Shown piece by piece: positions 17,644-27,836 of a DNA stretch of 40,481 bases. The first letter of the stretch is position 1; every line of letters starts with the position of its first letter. A model generated the notes under the pieces. It made no database searches and was not told the DNA's origin. It saw only the letters and a program-made list of their open reading frames with translations. The translations under genes were made by a program, and so were the position numbers. The stretch is from contig JAGPFL010000007.1 of assembly GCA_018056545.1 (NCBI GenBank), positions 1 through 40,481 on the forward strand. Reading direction: 5' to 3'. This DNA is from Syntrophobacterales bacterium. GTDB taxonomy: Bacteria > Desulfobacterota > Syntrophia > Syntrophales > UBA8958.

Positions 17644-18645
17644 ATGAAAAACCACGGGGAGATGAAAATCGGCCACCGGGGGTGGGGGGTGTGGCTGCTG
17701 CTGTGGCTGGCTTCCTGTTTTTTCCCCGGGACGGCGGACGCCGGGGACTGGTCCTCCCTTCGGCAGCGGCTCCAGGATGACGGTTTCGACCGGACGAAGA
17801 TGGAGGAACTCTACCGTCGCCCGGAGCTCCGGTTCGATCCGGAGCCCATGGCGGTGAAGATAACGACGCTTATGCAGCGCCATGCCCGTCAGGGTCCCGC
17901 GGGAGAGGCGGTGAACACCCGGGCCGTTTACGGGCGTTACCTTCGTCCGGCGGCGCTGCGTTCCGCCCGGAACTATCTGGAGGAAAATCGCCGGTGGCTG
18001 AAGCGGATCAACCGGGAATACTGCGTGCCCGAAGAGGTGGTGGTTTCCATTATGCTCATTGAAACCGATCTGGGGAACAACACGGGCAAAAGAATGGCCT
18101 TCGGCGTCCTTTCCAGTATGGCCCTGGCGGCGGACCTGGAGCGGGTGCGGCCTTTCCTGCCCGCGGGAACCGTTCACGGGGGGAACGAGGAAGTGGCCCG
18201 GGGTTTCTGTAAGGAAAGATCGGATTGGGCCTACGAAGAACTCAAACATCTGCTGAGATATTCCCAGGCCAACGGTGTCGATCCCCTGTCCATCCCCGGT
18301 TCCATTTACGGGGCGATCGGCCTCTGCCAATTCATGCCCTCCAACGTGTCCCGCTACGGGATCGACGGGGACGGCAGCGGGGGCATCGATCTCTTTTCCA
18401 CCCCCGACGCCCTTTACAGCATCGGCAACTACCTACGTCAGCACGGCTGGCGGTGCCTTGATTCCCGGCAGGAGCGCCGGCGCGTCGTCATGACGTACAA
18501 TCACAGCCAGAGATACGCCAATACGGTACTGGCCGTGGCGGACCGGTTACGGGCCATGAATCGTAAGGGGAACGACAGGTTGGGCAAGGAAAGGGGGCCG
18601 GAGAAGGCATCGCCGGTTATCTCCTCCCGACTGAGGAATGGATAA
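17644..18645 (+). CDS. MltB-type lytic murein transglycosylase, probable lipoprotein
   Basis: A 333-residue GH103-type enzyme that cleaves glycan strands of peptidoglycan. The catalytic glutamate is probably Glu140 in IMLIETDLGNN. SIYGAIGLCQFMPSNVSRYGIDGDGSGGIDLFSTPDALYSIGNYL is the MltB signature region. The N-terminal hydrophobic segment ends in WLASC, a possible lipobox (Cys25); cleavage after TADA is the alternative. The ATG follows the mutS TAG with no gap, indicating co-transcription. The C-terminal 30 residues are charged and not conserved. Confidence 0.88.
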   Translation: MKNHGEMKIGHRGWGVWLLLWLASCFFPGTADAGDWSSLRQRLQDDGFDRTKMEELYRRPELRFDPEPMAVKITTLMQRHARQGPAGEAVNTRAVYGRYLRPAALRSARNYLEENRRWLKRINREYCVPEEVVVSIMLIETDLGNNTGKRMAFGVLSSMALAADLERVRPFLPAGTVHGGNEEVARGFCKERSDWAYEELKHLLRYSQANGVDPLSIPGSIYGAIGLCQFMPSNVSRYGIDGDGSGGIDLFSTPDALYSIGNYLRQHGWRCLDSRQERRRVVMTYNHSQRYANTVLAVADRLRAMNRKGNDRLGKERGPEKASPVISSRLRNG

Positions 18646-18703
18646 TCCCGGTTTCCGCATCCATAATCTCCGGAGATGGGGGTTTTGGCCGTTGGGATTA
18701 TCC
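18640..18703. terminator. Inverted repeat between convergent MltB and PilB genes
   Basis: GGATAATCCC (18640-18649) and GGGATTATCC (18694-18703) are perfect complements across a 44-nt loop that itself contains the 12-bp palindrome ATCTCCGGAGAT (18666-18677). It covers the stop codon of the upstream gene and lies in a 118-nt convergent gap. No T tract follows on either strand, so a terminator role is a guess from position. Confidence 0.35.
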
Positions 18704-18763
18704 GGACGGCGACAATCCTTCTTCGGCAGATCGTTGCCCAGGTAGGCCGGGCCCTGCGTCCGG

Positions 18764-21067
18764 TTACTTGATGCACACCCGCCGGACCTGCTTGAAGTCC
18801 GTAACGCCCTGCAGGGACTTCTGGATGCCGTCCTGAAGCAGGGTGGTCATCCCCTCCTGCATGGCCATCTCCCGGAGAACCTCCACGGGTTCATGCTTCT
18901 GGATCATCCGCTTGATGTTGTCGGAGGCGATGAGGAGTTCGTGGATGCCCATGCGTCCCTTGTACCCAGATTTATCACAGATATCACATCCTTTGGGACG
19001 GTACAGGGTGAGATCGTCGGTATAGGAGATGTTCAGTTTCCGGAACTGTTCCTCGCCGTAACTCTGGACGATTTCGTCGAACTCCTGCGGGGTGGGGTGA
19101 TAGGGTTCCTTGCAGTTCTTGCAGAGGGTGCGCACCAGGCGCTGGGCGAGAATCCCCAGGAGGGCGTCGGCGAAATTCAGGGGATCGATGCCCATATCGA
19201 GGAGACGGGTGATGGTTTCCGGGGCGCTGTTGGTGTGGAGGGTGCTGAAAACGAGGTGGCCTGTCAGTGAAGCCTCGACGCCCGTTTTGGCCGTTTCGAA
19301 ATCCCGCATTTCCCCCACCATGATGACGTCCGGGTCGGCACGGAGAAAGGCCCGCATCGCGGCGGCGAAGTCGAAACCGATCTTGGGCTGGACCTGCACC
19401 TGACGGAGGCCGTACTGGGTGATTTCCACGGGATCCTCGGCGGTCCAGATCTTCCGGTCCGGGGTGTTGATGTGATGCAGGGCGGCGTGTAGAGTCGTGG
19501 TCTTACCGGAACCGGTCGGCCCCACCACGAGGATCATGCCGTAGGGTTTTTCACAGATGTCGATGAGCCCCTTGTAGTTCCGGGGGAGCATGCCCATGGC
19601 CTCCAGGGGCAGGGTTTCCCCTTTGGCGAGGATGCGCATGACGACGTCCTCGACTCCGCCCTGAGTGGGGATGGTCGCCACCCGCAGTTCGATGTCGTCC
19701 CCCCCGGGGCGTTTGAACTTGATCTTGCCGTCCTGGGGGATGCGCTTGACGGTTATGTCCAGATTGGACATGATCTTGATTCTCGAAACGAGAGCGGCCC
19801 GGTAACTGTAGGGAACGGTTTGATAGAGGCCGCAATCACCGTCGATGCGGAAGCGCACCTCCACGTTCTTCTTGGCGACGTTGGGTTCGATGTGAATGTC
19901 CGAGGTACGGCGGTTGTAGGCGTCGTTGATGATCTTGTTGACGAGCTGCATGATGGCGCTGTCCGACTCCGTCACCACCTCGCCGTCTTCCTCCGGTTCC
20001 GGCTCTCCGGCATCGGCGTCCAGTTTGCCCAGGATGTCGGAGATGGAGGTTTCATCTTCCGGGGATTGATAAAAGTAATTGATGAATTTGATGATGTCGT
20101 CGCTCAACGCCACATCGTACCGGATGGCTTTCGTCTTCATCAGGCTTTCGATCATGTCCCGTTTGAGGATGTTGTTGGGATCGTCCACCAGGATGTTGAT
20201 GTTGCCGTCTTCCAGTCTGCAGATGGGAACCCACAGCTCCCGGCGGAGATAGTCCTTCTTGAGGTTCTTGATGAGATCGCCGGGGATGGGAATCTTGTCG
20301 CTGAACTGCACGAACTTGCAGCGGTAAAATTCCGCCAGCGACTTGCCGAGATCCTCCTTGGAGATCTTGTATTTCTTCATCAGAAAGGTCTCCATGGTTT
20401 CCTTCTGCTCCCGGGATTCCTCCCAGGCCGCATCCAGTTCCTCCTCCTTGAGGAGATCGCGGCTGATCAGGTAGTCGAAACGGGTCTTGCGCCGCCGGGC
20501 GAAACGTTCCTGATTGAAGAAGGCAACCCCCAGAACATCGGTGATTTCCTCCACAAAGCCTTGCTCGTCTTCGGAGAATTTTCCGATGGTACCGCCGGGT
20601 TTCTTGTTGAGGATCTGGACGACCCCCATGAGTTTGCCGTTGTGAAACACCGGGGCGGTGAGGATCTGCCTGGTCCGGAATCCGGACTTCTTGTCCCAGC
20701 TCGCGTCGAAGGTCAACTCCTTGTCGATGGCCTTGAGTTCCTTTTCGTCGTAAGCGTCGGCGATGTTGACCACCTTGCCGGTATTGGCGACGTAACCGGC
20801 GATGCTCTTGTTGTTGATCGGCACCCGGATTTCATTGAGCTTCGCTCCGGACAGGAACATGGAGTAGATCTCGTTCCGCGTCCGGTCCACGATGTAGATG
20901 GTGATGTTCTGGGCGTCGAAAAGGTTGAGGATACCGTCCTTGAGATCCACCAGAATCTGTTTGATGTTCTGGGCGGAATGGATACGGTTGGTAATTTCCT
21001 GGAGCTTTTTGCGCCGGATAAGTTGCTCTTCCAGGGCATTTATCTGTTTGACAGTGGGATCGGCCAT
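18764..21067 (-). CDS. GAF-domain PilB/GspE-type secretion ATPase
   Basis: A 767-residue hexameric-ATPase family protein for type IV pilus or type II secretion assembly. Domains in order: short coiled N-terminus, GAF domain (about 30-190, with VVQILNKK and FSEDEQGFVEEI), a MshEN/GspE N-domain (about 205-320), a linker, and the ATPase core with GPTGSGKT (516-523), an Asp box, LRADPDVIMVGEMRD, and HTNSAPETITRLLDMG. A zinc motif is present as C649-x-x-C652 and C694-x-x-C697. The GAF domain is an addition to the standard protein and suggests control by a small ligand. The ATG at 21067 follows AAGG. No other pilus or secretion gene is adjacent; it trails glyS by 9 nt. Confidence 0.9.
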   Translation of the reverse strand: MADPTVKQINALEEQLIRRKKLQEITNRIHSAQNIKQILVDLKDGILNLFDAQNITIYIVDRTRNEIYSMFLSGAKLNEIRVPINNKSIAGYVANTGKVVNIADAYDEKELKAIDKELTFDASWDKKSGFRTRQILTAPVFHNGKLMGVVQILNKKPGGTIGKFSEDEQGFVEEITDVLGVAFFNQERFARRRKTRFDYLISRDLLKEEELDAAWEESREQKETMETFLMKKYKISKEDLGKSLAEFYRCKFVQFSDKIPIPGDLIKNLKKDYLRRELWVPICRLEDGNINILVDDPNNILKRDMIESLMKTKAIRYDVALSDDIIKFINYFYQSPEDETSISDILGKLDADAGEPEPEEDGEVVTESDSAIMQLVNKIINDAYNRRTSDIHIEPNVAKKNVEVRFRIDGDCGLYQTVPYSYRAALVSRIKIMSNLDITVKRIPQDGKIKFKRPGGDDIELRVATIPTQGGVEDVVMRILAKGETLPLEAMGMLPRNYKGLIDICEKPYGMILVVGPTGSGKTTTLHAALHHINTPDRKIWTAEDPVEITQYGLRQVQVQPKIGFDFAAAMRAFLRADPDVIMVGEMRDFETAKTGVEASLTGHLVFSTLHTNSAPETITRLLDMGIDPLNFADALLGILAQRLVRTLCKNCKEPYHPTPQEFDEIVQSYGEEQFRKLNISYTDDLTLYRPKGCDICDKSGYKGRMGIHELLIASDNIKRMIQKHEPVEVLREMAMQEGMTTLLQDGIQKSLQGVTDFKQVRRVCIK

Positions 21068-21076
21068 TTTCAAACC

Positions 21077-23149
21077 TTAAAAATCCGTTACTAGTTTCGA
21101 GAAATCGGCCACCCCACGGAACAGGGAGGCCAGTTTCTCCAGAAGAGACAGACGGTTGAATTTGATTTCTTCCTCTTTGGCCATGACCATGACGGCTGCG
21201 AAGAAGGCGTCCACCGGGGCGCGGAGACGGGCCATTTCCGTGAGCGCCTCTTCATAGCGCTGATCGGATAGGTAGGCCGTCGCCTGGGACTCCACCTCCA
21301 GAAATACCCGGTAAAGCTCCTTTTCCGCCCCTTCCTGGAAAAGTTCCGTCCGGACCGTTCCGTTCCGGAAATCCTTCAGTATATTCGCCACGCGCTTGCA
21401 AGCCACGGCCAAAGGCTGGAAATCATCGTGGTTTCGGAATTTTTCCATGGCCTCTATCTTCTTCAGGGTTTCGGTGAGCCGGGAATAGCCCGTGGCCAGC
21501 ACGGCGTCCACCACGTCGTAGGGATGACCCTGGGCGATCAACTGATTTTCTAAGCGGGCCCGGAAGAATTCCAGCACGTCATTCTTGATGGTTGCGGCAG
21601 GACGCTTGCACCGGTCACCGAGACCGTCGATACCCGCCTGAATCAGTTCTTCCAGATCCAGGGGATATGCCCGGGCCAGGATGACGTTGATGATACCCAA
21701 CGCCTGCCGCCGTAGGGCATAGGGATCGGCGGTGCCGGAGGGGATGAGATTGACGGCGAAAAAACCCGTGATGGTGTCCAGTTTGTCGGCGATGCCGACA
21801 ATGGCGCCGACATCCGTGGTCGGCAGCTCCCCGCCGGCCGCCAGGGGAAGGTAATGTTCATAGATGGCCTGGGCGACCACCGGCTCTTCGCCGGCCAGCA
21901 GGGCGTACTCCCGCCCCATTACCCCTTGGAGTTCAGAGAATTCACCCACCATCTGCGTGTCCAGATCCGCCTTGGCCAGGACGGCGGCGCGATCCACCGT
22001 CGCCGCGAGGCCGGGATCGATCCTGGCGGCGATAAGGGCGGCCAGCTTGCGGAACCGGAGAACCTTTTCGTATGAGGTTCCCAGGAGGGTGTGATATACC
22101 ACTTTCCGGAGGTCCTCGAAACGCCGCTCCAGGGAAATCTTCTGGTCCTCCTCGAAGAAGAAGCGGGCGTCGGCGAGTCTGGCCCGGATGACCTTTTCGT
22201 TGCCCCTGGTAACCACGGCGGGATCCCGCGCCAGGGTGTTGTTGATGGTGATGAAGTGGGGCAGAAGTTTGCCCTCGCCGTCCATCACCGGAAAATATTT
22301 CTGATGGGACATCATGGTGGTGGTCAGGACCTCCCGGGGTAGCTTTAGATATTCGGGATCGAAACCTCCACATACCGCCGTGGGATACTCCACGAGAAAC
22401 GCCACGGTTTCCAGCAGCTCGTCGGTGATCAGGGGATAACCGGAATGGGCGGCGGCGGCTCGGGATGCCTCCTCCCGGATTATTTTTTTTCTTTCTTCCG
22501 GGTCCACGATGACGAAGGCGCGCTTCGTCTTTTCCAGATAGTCTGCGCAGCCCGAGACGGAGAAGGGTTCCGGGCTCAGGAAACGATGTCCGCGGGAGGT
22601 GTTGCCGCTCTGGATGTTTTCGATGCGGAAAGGGATGACCTCCCCGCCGTAAAGGGCGAGGATCCAGTGGATCGGCCGGGCGAAACGGAGTTCCAGATTG
22701 GACCAGCGCATGGATTTCTTGAAAGGAATGGCGGTGATAAGTCGGGTGAGCACGCCGGGCAACAGGGCGGCGACAGGTCCGCCGGCGATGGTCTTGCGGG
22801 CGCACAGGTACTCTCCCTTGTCGGTGGTGACGATTTCCACCTCCGCCAGTTCTATTCCCTGACCTTTGGCAAAGCCGATGGCGGCCTTGGTGGGGTTTCC
22901 CCGGTCATCGTAGGCGGCCTTGCGGGTAGGGCCGATCTTTTCGATGACCTGATCCTCCTGGGTTTCCGCGACGTCGGCGACGCAGAGGAAGAGACGCCGC
23001 GGCGTCGCCATGGTTTTGACCTCCCCGTGGGCGATCCTTTCCCCGCTTAAGGCCTTGCGGATCAATTCCTCCATGTCGGCCATGGCCTTCGGCAAAAAAG
23101 CGGCCGGAATTTCCTCCGTGCCGATCTCCAACAGCAATTCTTTTCCCAT
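21077..23149 (-). CDS. glyS: Glycine-tRNA ligase beta subunit
   Basis: The 690-residue beta subunit of the alpha2-beta2 bacterial glycyl-tRNA synthetase. The N-terminus LLLEIGTEEIPAAFLPKA is diagnostic, and SHQKYFPVMD, RFFFEEDQK and a C-terminal anticodon-binding helical domain are all present. AAGGGAG lies 9 nt upstream of the ATG. It follows glyQ by 37 nt in the normal order. Confidence 0.97.
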   Translation of the reverse strand: MGKELLLEIGTEEIPAAFLPKAMADMEELIRKALSGERIAHGEVKTMATPRRLFLCVADVAETQEDQVIEKIGPTRKAAYDDRGNPTKAAIGFAKGQGIELAEVEIVTTDKGEYLCARKTIAGGPVAALLPGVLTRLITAIPFKKSMRWSNLELRFARPIHWILALYGGEVIPFRIENIQSGNTSRGHRFLSPEPFSVSGCADYLEKTKRAFVIVDPEERKKIIREEASRAAAAHSGYPLITDELLETVAFLVEYPTAVCGGFDPEYLKLPREVLTTTMMSHQKYFPVMDGEGKLLPHFITINNTLARDPAVVTRGNEKVIRARLADARFFFEEDQKISLERRFEDLRKVVYHTLLGTSYEKVLRFRKLAALIAARIDPGLAATVDRAAVLAKADLDTQMVGEFSELQGVMGREYALLAGEEPVVAQAIYEHYLPLAAGGELPTTDVGAIVGIADKLDTITGFFAVNLIPSGTADPYALRRQALGIINVILARAYPLDLEELIQAGIDGLGDRCKRPAATIKNDVLEFFRARLENQLIAQGHPYDVVDAVLATGYSRLTETLKKIEAMEKFRNHDDFQPLAVACKRVANILKDFRNGTVRTELFQEGAEKELYRVFLEVESQATAYLSDQRYEEALTEMARLRAPVDAFFAAVMVMAKEEEIKFNRLSLLEKLASLFRGVADFSKLVTDF

Positions 23150-23186
23150 TCCCGAATACTCCCTTAATCACCTTGAAATGAGCGGA

Positions 23187-24053
23187 TTATTTGATGAGGG
23201 GATAACCCATTTTTTCCCGTTGTTTGATGTACAGCTCGGCGCTGAGGCGGGCCAGGTTCCTTACCCGGCCGATATAGCTCGTGCGTTCCGCGACGCTGAT
23301 GGCGCCTCGGGCGTTGAGCATGTTGAAGGTATGTGAACACTTGAGGCAGCAATCGTATGTGGGCAGGACAAGGTCCATCTCCGCCACCCTGATCCCTTCC
23401 CCTTCGTACATGTCGAAGAGTCGGCGCAGCATCTCCACATCCGCCTTCTCGAAGTTGTACACGGACCATTCCACCTCTCCCTGATGATGGACATCGCCAT
23501 AGGTTACCCTTTCGTTCCACTGCAGGTCGTAAACATTGTCTATCCCCTGGATATACATGGCGATCCGTTCGATGCCGTAGGTGATCTCCGCGCACACCGG
23601 ATGGAGGTCCACGCCGCCCACCTGCTGGAAATAAGTGAACTGGGTGATTTCCATGCCGTCCAGCCAGACTTCCCATCCCAGACCCCAGGCGCCCACCGTG
23701 GGGGATTCCCAGTCGTCCTCCACGAAGCGGATATCGTGCTCCCGGGGATCGATGCCGAAGGCGCGCAGGGAGTCCAGATAGAGATCCTGGATGTTCAGCG
23801 GCGAGGGCTTCATGATCACCTGGTATTGATAATAATGTTGCAGGCGGTTGGGGTTCTCGCCATAGCGTCCGTCCGTGGGTCGCCGCGACGGCTCCACGTA
23901 GGCCACGTTCCATGGTTCCGGTCCCAGGGCCCGGAGAAAGGTGGCGGGATTGAAGGTCCCCGCCCCCACTTCCAGGTCGTAAGGCTGCTGGATTACGCAA
24001 CCGTGGTCCGCCCAGTATCTTTCCAGGGAAAAAATCAACTGCTGAAAGGTCAC
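23187..24053 (-). CDS. glyQ: Glycine-tRNA ligase alpha subunit
   Basis: The 288-residue catalytic alpha subunit that forms glycyl-adenylate. [37 protein letters not shown] and [38 protein letters not shown] segments are unmistakable (shown here only in part: [27 protein letters not shown]). The start is GTG with a strong AGGAGG upstream. It is co-transcribed with glyS. Confidence 0.97.
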   Translation of the reverse strand: MTFQQLIFSLERYWADHGCVIQQPYDLEVGAGTFNPATFLRALGPEPWNVAYVEPSRRPTDGRYGENPNRLQHYYQYQVIMKPSPLNIQDLYLDSLRAFGIDPREHDIRFVEDDWESPTVGAWGLGWEVWLDGMEITQFTYFQQVGGVDLHPVCAEITYGIERIAMYIQGIDNVYDLQWNERVTYGDVHHQGEVEWSVYNFEKADVEMLRRLFDMYEGEGIRVAEMDLVLPTYDCCLKCSHTFNMLNARGAISVAERTSYIGRVRNLARLSAELYIKQREKMGYPLIK

Positions 24054-24093
24054 GCTAACCTCCTCACTGTTCTAAAGATTCTGCGAGGTTGAT

Positions 24094-24122
24094 CGAATAA
24101 CACGGCGGAAAGGGAGAGTCAA
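24094..24122 (-). promoter_or_regulatory. Possible promoter for glyQ-glyS
   Basis: On the minus strand TTGACT (24122-24117), 17-nt spacer, then TATTCG (24099-24094), 41 nt before the glyQ start and overlapping the recO stop codon. The -35 is strong and the -10 weak. Confidence 0.4.
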
Positions 24123-24910
24123 CAGGTATTTCCTCCCAAGGCACCCATCTGCCGGAGCTGCCGGAGGACTTCCCACGATCTCAGCTCCCGGCCCAGGAGG
24201 TGCCGGATGAAAGATACGAGGAGCAGCCGTGCTTCCTCGTCTGTTTGGCGGGACAGGACAAGCCGGGAAAGTTGTTGGACGGGCACCGACCGGCCGTGAA
24301 GCAGGCTGCGGATGGTGCCCAGAGACAGCGGCGGCGCGGATGAAGGGGGCGTTTCGCAGCGGCTACACATTATCCCTCCCCGGCTGTTGCTGAAGCGGTA
24401 AGTTCTCGCCGCCTCCAAGGGATTGTGGCAGGCGGTGCAACGATCCAAAACGGGTTCGTAACCCGCCAGACCCAGAAGACGGAGCTCGAAAAAGGAAAGG
24501 AGACCGGGCAGCAGGGGCCGCTTTTCCAGAAAGGCCAGGAAATCTATCAGCAACTGGAAGACGGCCTCGTTTTTCTTTCCTTCCGCCGTGAAGGCCCCGG
24601 TCAGTTCCGTCAGATAGGAGGCCGTCATACTCTTTTCGAGATTCTCCCGGATGCCGGGATAATGCTCTATGATTTCGCATTGGTCCAGGAATGCGAGGGC
24701 GTCGCTTCCCCGACGGGAAAAATGCACCGTGGTGAAGGAGAAGGGTTCGAGGGCGTTGGCGAAACGGCGTCGGGAACGCCTCGCCCCCTTGGCGATTCCC
24801 TTCAGTTTGCCGAAATCTTGGGTGTAGAGGGTGGCGATCCGGTCCGACTCTCCGTAATCCAGGGTATGGAGAACTATGGCCCTGGTTCTGTGGCTGGTGC
24901 GGGCGTTCAT
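24119..24910 (-). CDS. recO: DNA repair protein RecO
   Basis: A 263-residue recombination mediator that helps load RecA in the RecFOR pathway. The N-terminal OB-fold segment has AIVLHTLDYGESDRIATLYT and GKLKGIAKGARR. A four-cysteine zinc motif (Cys158, Cys161, Cys182, Cys185) is complete. It lies 27 nt after pyrC, in line with the pyr genes, and 65 nt before glyQ. The ATG has GAGGTGG about 12 nt upstream, a slightly long spacing. Confidence 0.93.
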   Translation of the reverse strand: MNARTSHRTRAIVLHTLDYGESDRIATLYTQDFGKLKGIAKGARRSRRRFANALEPFSFTTVHFSRRGSDALAFLDQCEIIEHYPGIRENLEKSMTASYLTELTGAFTAEGKKNEAVFQLLIDFLAFLEKRPLLPGLLSFFELRLLGLAGYEPVLDRCTACHNPLEAARTYRFSNSRGGIMCSRCETPPSSAPPLSLGTIRSLLHGRSVPVQQLSRLVLSRQTDEEARLLLVSFIRHLLGRELRSWEVLRQLRQMGALGGNTC

Positions 24911-24937
24911 GGGAGCCGTGCCACCTCTTCCCTGCGG

Positions 24938-26239
24938 TCAGGCAATGCCGGTCTCCGGGAGGTCGCTGTGGGTGATGACCCCGCCTTTCATGGTCAGGAC
25001 GGCCTTTCCGGTTAGTTCCCAGCCGTGGAAGGGGGTGTTCCTGCTTCGGGAACGGAGTTCCGCACGGTTCACCGTCCAGGATCGCTTTAGATCGATGACG
25101 GTAAGGTCGGCGGGGGCGCCGGGGACCAGGGTGCCGCCGGTTACGCCGAGGATTTCCGCCGGTCGGGTGCTCATTTTGGCCGCCAGTTCCGCCAGGGAGA
25201 GGACGCCGTCGGTGACGAGGCGCAGGCTCAGGGCCAGAGAGGTTTCCAGTCCGATCATGCCGCAGGCGGCGTATTCGAACTCCACCTCCTTGTCGGTGGC
25301 GGCATGGGGGGCGTGATCGCTGGCGATGGCATCGATGGTTCCGTCCCGTAGCCCCTCCCGCACCGCCTCCACATCTGTCCTTTCCCTCAGGGGGGGGTTG
25401 ACCTTGGCGTTGACGTCATAGTCCCGCAGCGCGTCGTCCGTGAGGGTGAAGTAATGGGGTGCCGTTTCCGCCGTGACCTTTACGCCCCGGGCCTTGGCGT
25501 CCCTGATGAGACGCACGGCGCCTGCCGTCGAGACGTGGGCGATATGCACTGCCGTCCGGGTGTATTCGGCGAGCAACAGGTCCCGGGAAACCATCACCTC
25601 TTCCGCCGCGGCGGGTATCCCCGGCAGGCCAAGCTCCGTGGCGGCCAGTCCTTCATGCATGGCCCCTCCGGCCGACAGGGAAAGATCCTCGCAGTGGGCA
25701 ATGACCGGCAGGTTCAGGGAATGGGCGTATTCCAGCGCCCGGCGCATCAGGGCGCCGTCCATCACCGGGCGTCCGTCATCGGAGATCGCCACGGCCCCGG
25801 CTTCCTTGAGATCCCAGAACTCCGCCAGGGATTTCCCCTGAGAGCCCGCTGTTATGGCGGCAACGGGGTAGACATGAACCAGATTCGCCTCCCCGGCCCT
25901 GCGGAGGATGTATTCCGTCACGGAACGGTTGTCGTTGACGGGATTCGTGTTGGGCATGCAGGCAATGGCGGTGAAGCCGCCGGCGGCGGCCGCCGCGCTT
26001 CCCGTGGCGATGGTTTCCTTGTATTCGTAGCCCGGCTCCCGCAGGTGGGTGTGCATGTCGATGAGCCCGGGGAAGACGACATGTCCGGGGAGATCCAGAA
26101 CGGCGACCCCCTTCGTTCTTCCCGCCGTCAGACGGCGTTCGATTTTGGCGATCCTGCCCTCGGCGATCAATATGTCGGCGCCTCCGTCCAGCATCCGGGC
26201 CGGGTCGATCACCCGCGCCCCTCTGATCAACCAGTTCAT
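24938..26239 (-). CDS. pyrC: Dihydroorotase
   Basis: A 433-residue amidohydrolase of the long dihydroorotase class that closes carbamoyl-aspartate to dihydroorotate. Metal ligands appear as His63-x-His65 in MHTHLREPG, His in VIAHCED, His in VHIAHVSTAG and the catalytic Asp in ASDHAPH, so it should be active rather than a degenerate PyrC paralogue. It follows pyrB by 98 nt. Together with pyrB it gives the second and third steps of UMP synthesis. Confidence 0.95.
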   Translation of the reverse strand: MNWLIRGARVIDPARMLDGGADILIAEGRIAKIERRLTAGRTKGVAVLDLPGHVVFPGLIDMHTHLREPGYEYKETIATGSAAAAAGGFTAIACMPNTNPVNDNRSVTEYILRRAGEANLVHVYPVAAITAGSQGKSLAEFWDLKEAGAVAISDDGRPVMDGALMRRALEYAHSLNLPVIAHCEDLSLSAGGAMHEGLAATELGLPGIPAAAEEVMVSRDLLLAEYTRTAVHIAHVSTAGAVRLIRDAKARGVKVTAETAPHYFTLTDDALRDYDVNAKVNPPLRERTDVEAVREGLRDGTIDAIASDHAPHAATDKEVEFEYAACGMIGLETSLALSLRLVTDGVLSLAELAAKMSTRPAEILGVTGGTLVPGAPADLTVIDLKRSWTVNRAELRSRSRNTPFHGWELTGKAVLTMKGGVITHSDLPETGIA

Positions 26240-26283
26240 AAAGTCATCTTTCCCATCATGCTTGTAAACCTGCCTTTTGTGAC

Positions 26284-26302
26284 CACCGGCTCACCGCCGG
26301 TG
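26284..26302 (-). other. Intercistronic hairpin between pyrB and pyrC
   Basis: A perfect 7-bp stem CACCGGC/GCCGGTG with a 5-nt loop lies in the 98-nt pyrB-pyrC gap. No T tract follows, so it is more likely an mRNA processing or stability element than a terminator. Confidence 0.45.
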
Positions 26303-26337
26303 AACCATAACTATTCCTGTTCATCGCCCTTGCGCCC

Positions 26338-27261
26338 CTAAGTGCTGCCGCCGGCGAGTAGGTACAGCAGGGCCATCCGCACCGCCACGCCGTTGGTAAC
26401 CTGATCGAGGATCACGGAAAAGGGACCGTCGGCGATATCCGGGGCGATCTCCACCCCCCGGTTGATCGGTCCCGGATGCATGACCAGGACATCCGGTTTC
26501 GCCCGGGAGATGTTCTTCCGGGTCAGACAGAAACGCTGGGCGTATTCCCTTAGGGAGGGGAAAATGTTCTGATGTTGCCGTTCGGTCTGTATCCGGAGCA
26601 TCATGACGACATCCGCCCCGTCCAGGGCTGCCTCCAGCGTCGAGAGCACCCGAACGCCCATTCGTTCCATGTCCCGGGGGAGCATCGTGGCCGGCCCGGC
26701 CACCGTCACCTCCGCGCCCATCCGCTTCAGTCCGTAGATGTTCGAACGGGCGACGCGGCTGTGGGCGATATCGCCGATGATGGCGACCCGGATATTTTCC
26801 AGACGTCCCTTTTTGGCCCGGATCGTCATCATGTCCAGCAGCGCCTGGGTGGGATGTTCATGGGCGCCGTCGCCGGCGTTGATGATGGACTGTTTGACCA
26901 TGCCGGCCAGCAGGTGCGGCGCCCCGGCGGCGCTGTGACGGATGACGATGACGTCGGGATTCATGGCCTCCAGGTTTCTGGCCGTGTCGATCAGGGTCTC
27001 CCCCTTGACGACACTGCTGGTGGCGGCGGAGATGTTGATGGTATCGGCGCTGAGGCGCTTTCCGGCAATCTCGAACGAGGTCCTGGTACGGGTGCTGGCC
27101 TCGTAGAACAGGTTGACGATCGTCTTGCCGCGCAGGGTGGGCACCTTTTTTATCTCCCGGGTCGAGACCTCGAGGAAGGAATCCGCGGTATCGAGGATCA
27201 GGAGAATCTCCTCCCGGGAAAGGTCCCTGATCCCCAGGAGGTCTTTTCGTTCCCATTTCAT
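26338..27261 (-). CDS. pyrB: Aspartate carbamoyltransferase catalytic subunit
   Basis: A 307-residue enzyme that joins carbamoyl phosphate to aspartate. The carbamoyl-phosphate site STRTRTSFE, the HPTQALLDM segment and the [12 protein letters not shown] stretch are intact. No pyrI regulatory subunit gene is adjacent; that fits control by PyrR attenuation instead. It starts 6 nt after pyrR. Confidence 0.96.
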   Translation of the reverse strand: MKWERKDLLGIRDLSREEILLILDTADSFLEVSTREIKKVPTLRGKTIVNLFYEASTRTRTSFEIAGKRLSADTINISAATSSVVKGETLIDTARNLEAMNPDVIVIRHSAAGAPHLLAGMVKQSIINAGDGAHEHPTQALLDMMTIRAKKGRLENIRVAIIGDIAHSRVARSNIYGLKRMGAEVTVAGPATMLPRDMERMGVRVLSTLEAALDGADVVMMLRIQTERQHQNIFPSLREYAQRFCLTRKNISRAKPDVLVMHPGPINRGVEIAPDIADGPFSVILDQVTNGVAVRMALLYLLAGGST

Positions 27262-27267
27262 ATGGTT

Positions 27268-27816
27268 CTATTCCTCAGTCTCCGGTTCGATGACCACTTC
27301 GTCGGTGCCGCTCTTTTCCGTGAGATTGACGCTGACCGCTTCCCAGAGGGAAGAGGGGAGATTCTTGCCGACGAAATCGGCCCGGATAGGCAATTCCCGG
27401 TGACCGCGGTCGATGAGAACGGCAAGCTGAATCAGGCGCGGCCGTCCGAAATCGATAAGGGCGTCCATGGCGGCCCGGATGGTTCTCCCCGTGAAGAGCA
27501 CATCGTCCACCAGGACCACCTTCAGGTTGTCCAGGGAGAAGGTGATTTCCGTCTTACCGATCCGGGGCTTTTTATTGGTCCGGGACAGGTCGTCCCGGTA
27601 GAGGGTGATGTCCAGGATACCCAGGGGCACTTCCACCCCCTCGATGGCGGCGATCTTTTTTCGGAGCCGGTGCGCCAGATAGACGCCGCCGGTGCGGATG
27701 CCGATGAGGACCAGATCGTTCCACCCTTTGTTTTTCTCAAGGATTTCATAGGCGATGCGGGTCAGGGACCGGTCAATGCCCTCGGCATCCATGACGATGC
27801 GTCTTTTGTTTTTCAT
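27268..27816 (-). CDS. pyrR: Bifunctional pyr operon attenuator / uracil phosphoribosyltransferase PyrR
   Basis: A 182-residue phosphoribosyltransferase-fold protein. The PRPP-binding motif [17 protein letters not shown] is standard for PyrR, as are [11 protein letters not shown] and [11 protein letters not shown]. With UMP bound, PyrR proteins grip a hairpin in pyr mRNA leaders and favour termination; a matching hairpin and terminator lie directly upstream (27837-27936). It is the first gene of the pyrR-pyrB-pyrC run. Confidence 0.96.
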   Translation of the reverse strand: MKNKRRIVMDAEGIDRSLTRIAYEILEKNKGWNDLVLIGIRTGGVYLAHRLRKKIAAIEGVEVPLGILDITLYRDDLSRTNKKPRIGKTEITFSLDNLKVVLVDDVLFTGRTIRAAMDALIDFGRPRLIQLAVLIDRGHRELPIRADFVGKNLPSSLWEAVSVNLTEKSGTDEVVIEPETEE

Positions 27817-27836
27817 GGTTCCTCCGGGGGAAAACG

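Noticed and set aside
19820..21094. A 424-codon plus-strand open frame opposite the GAF-PilB gene
   Set aside because: Antisense shadow; the minus-strand protein has full motifs and the plus-strand translation resembles no family.
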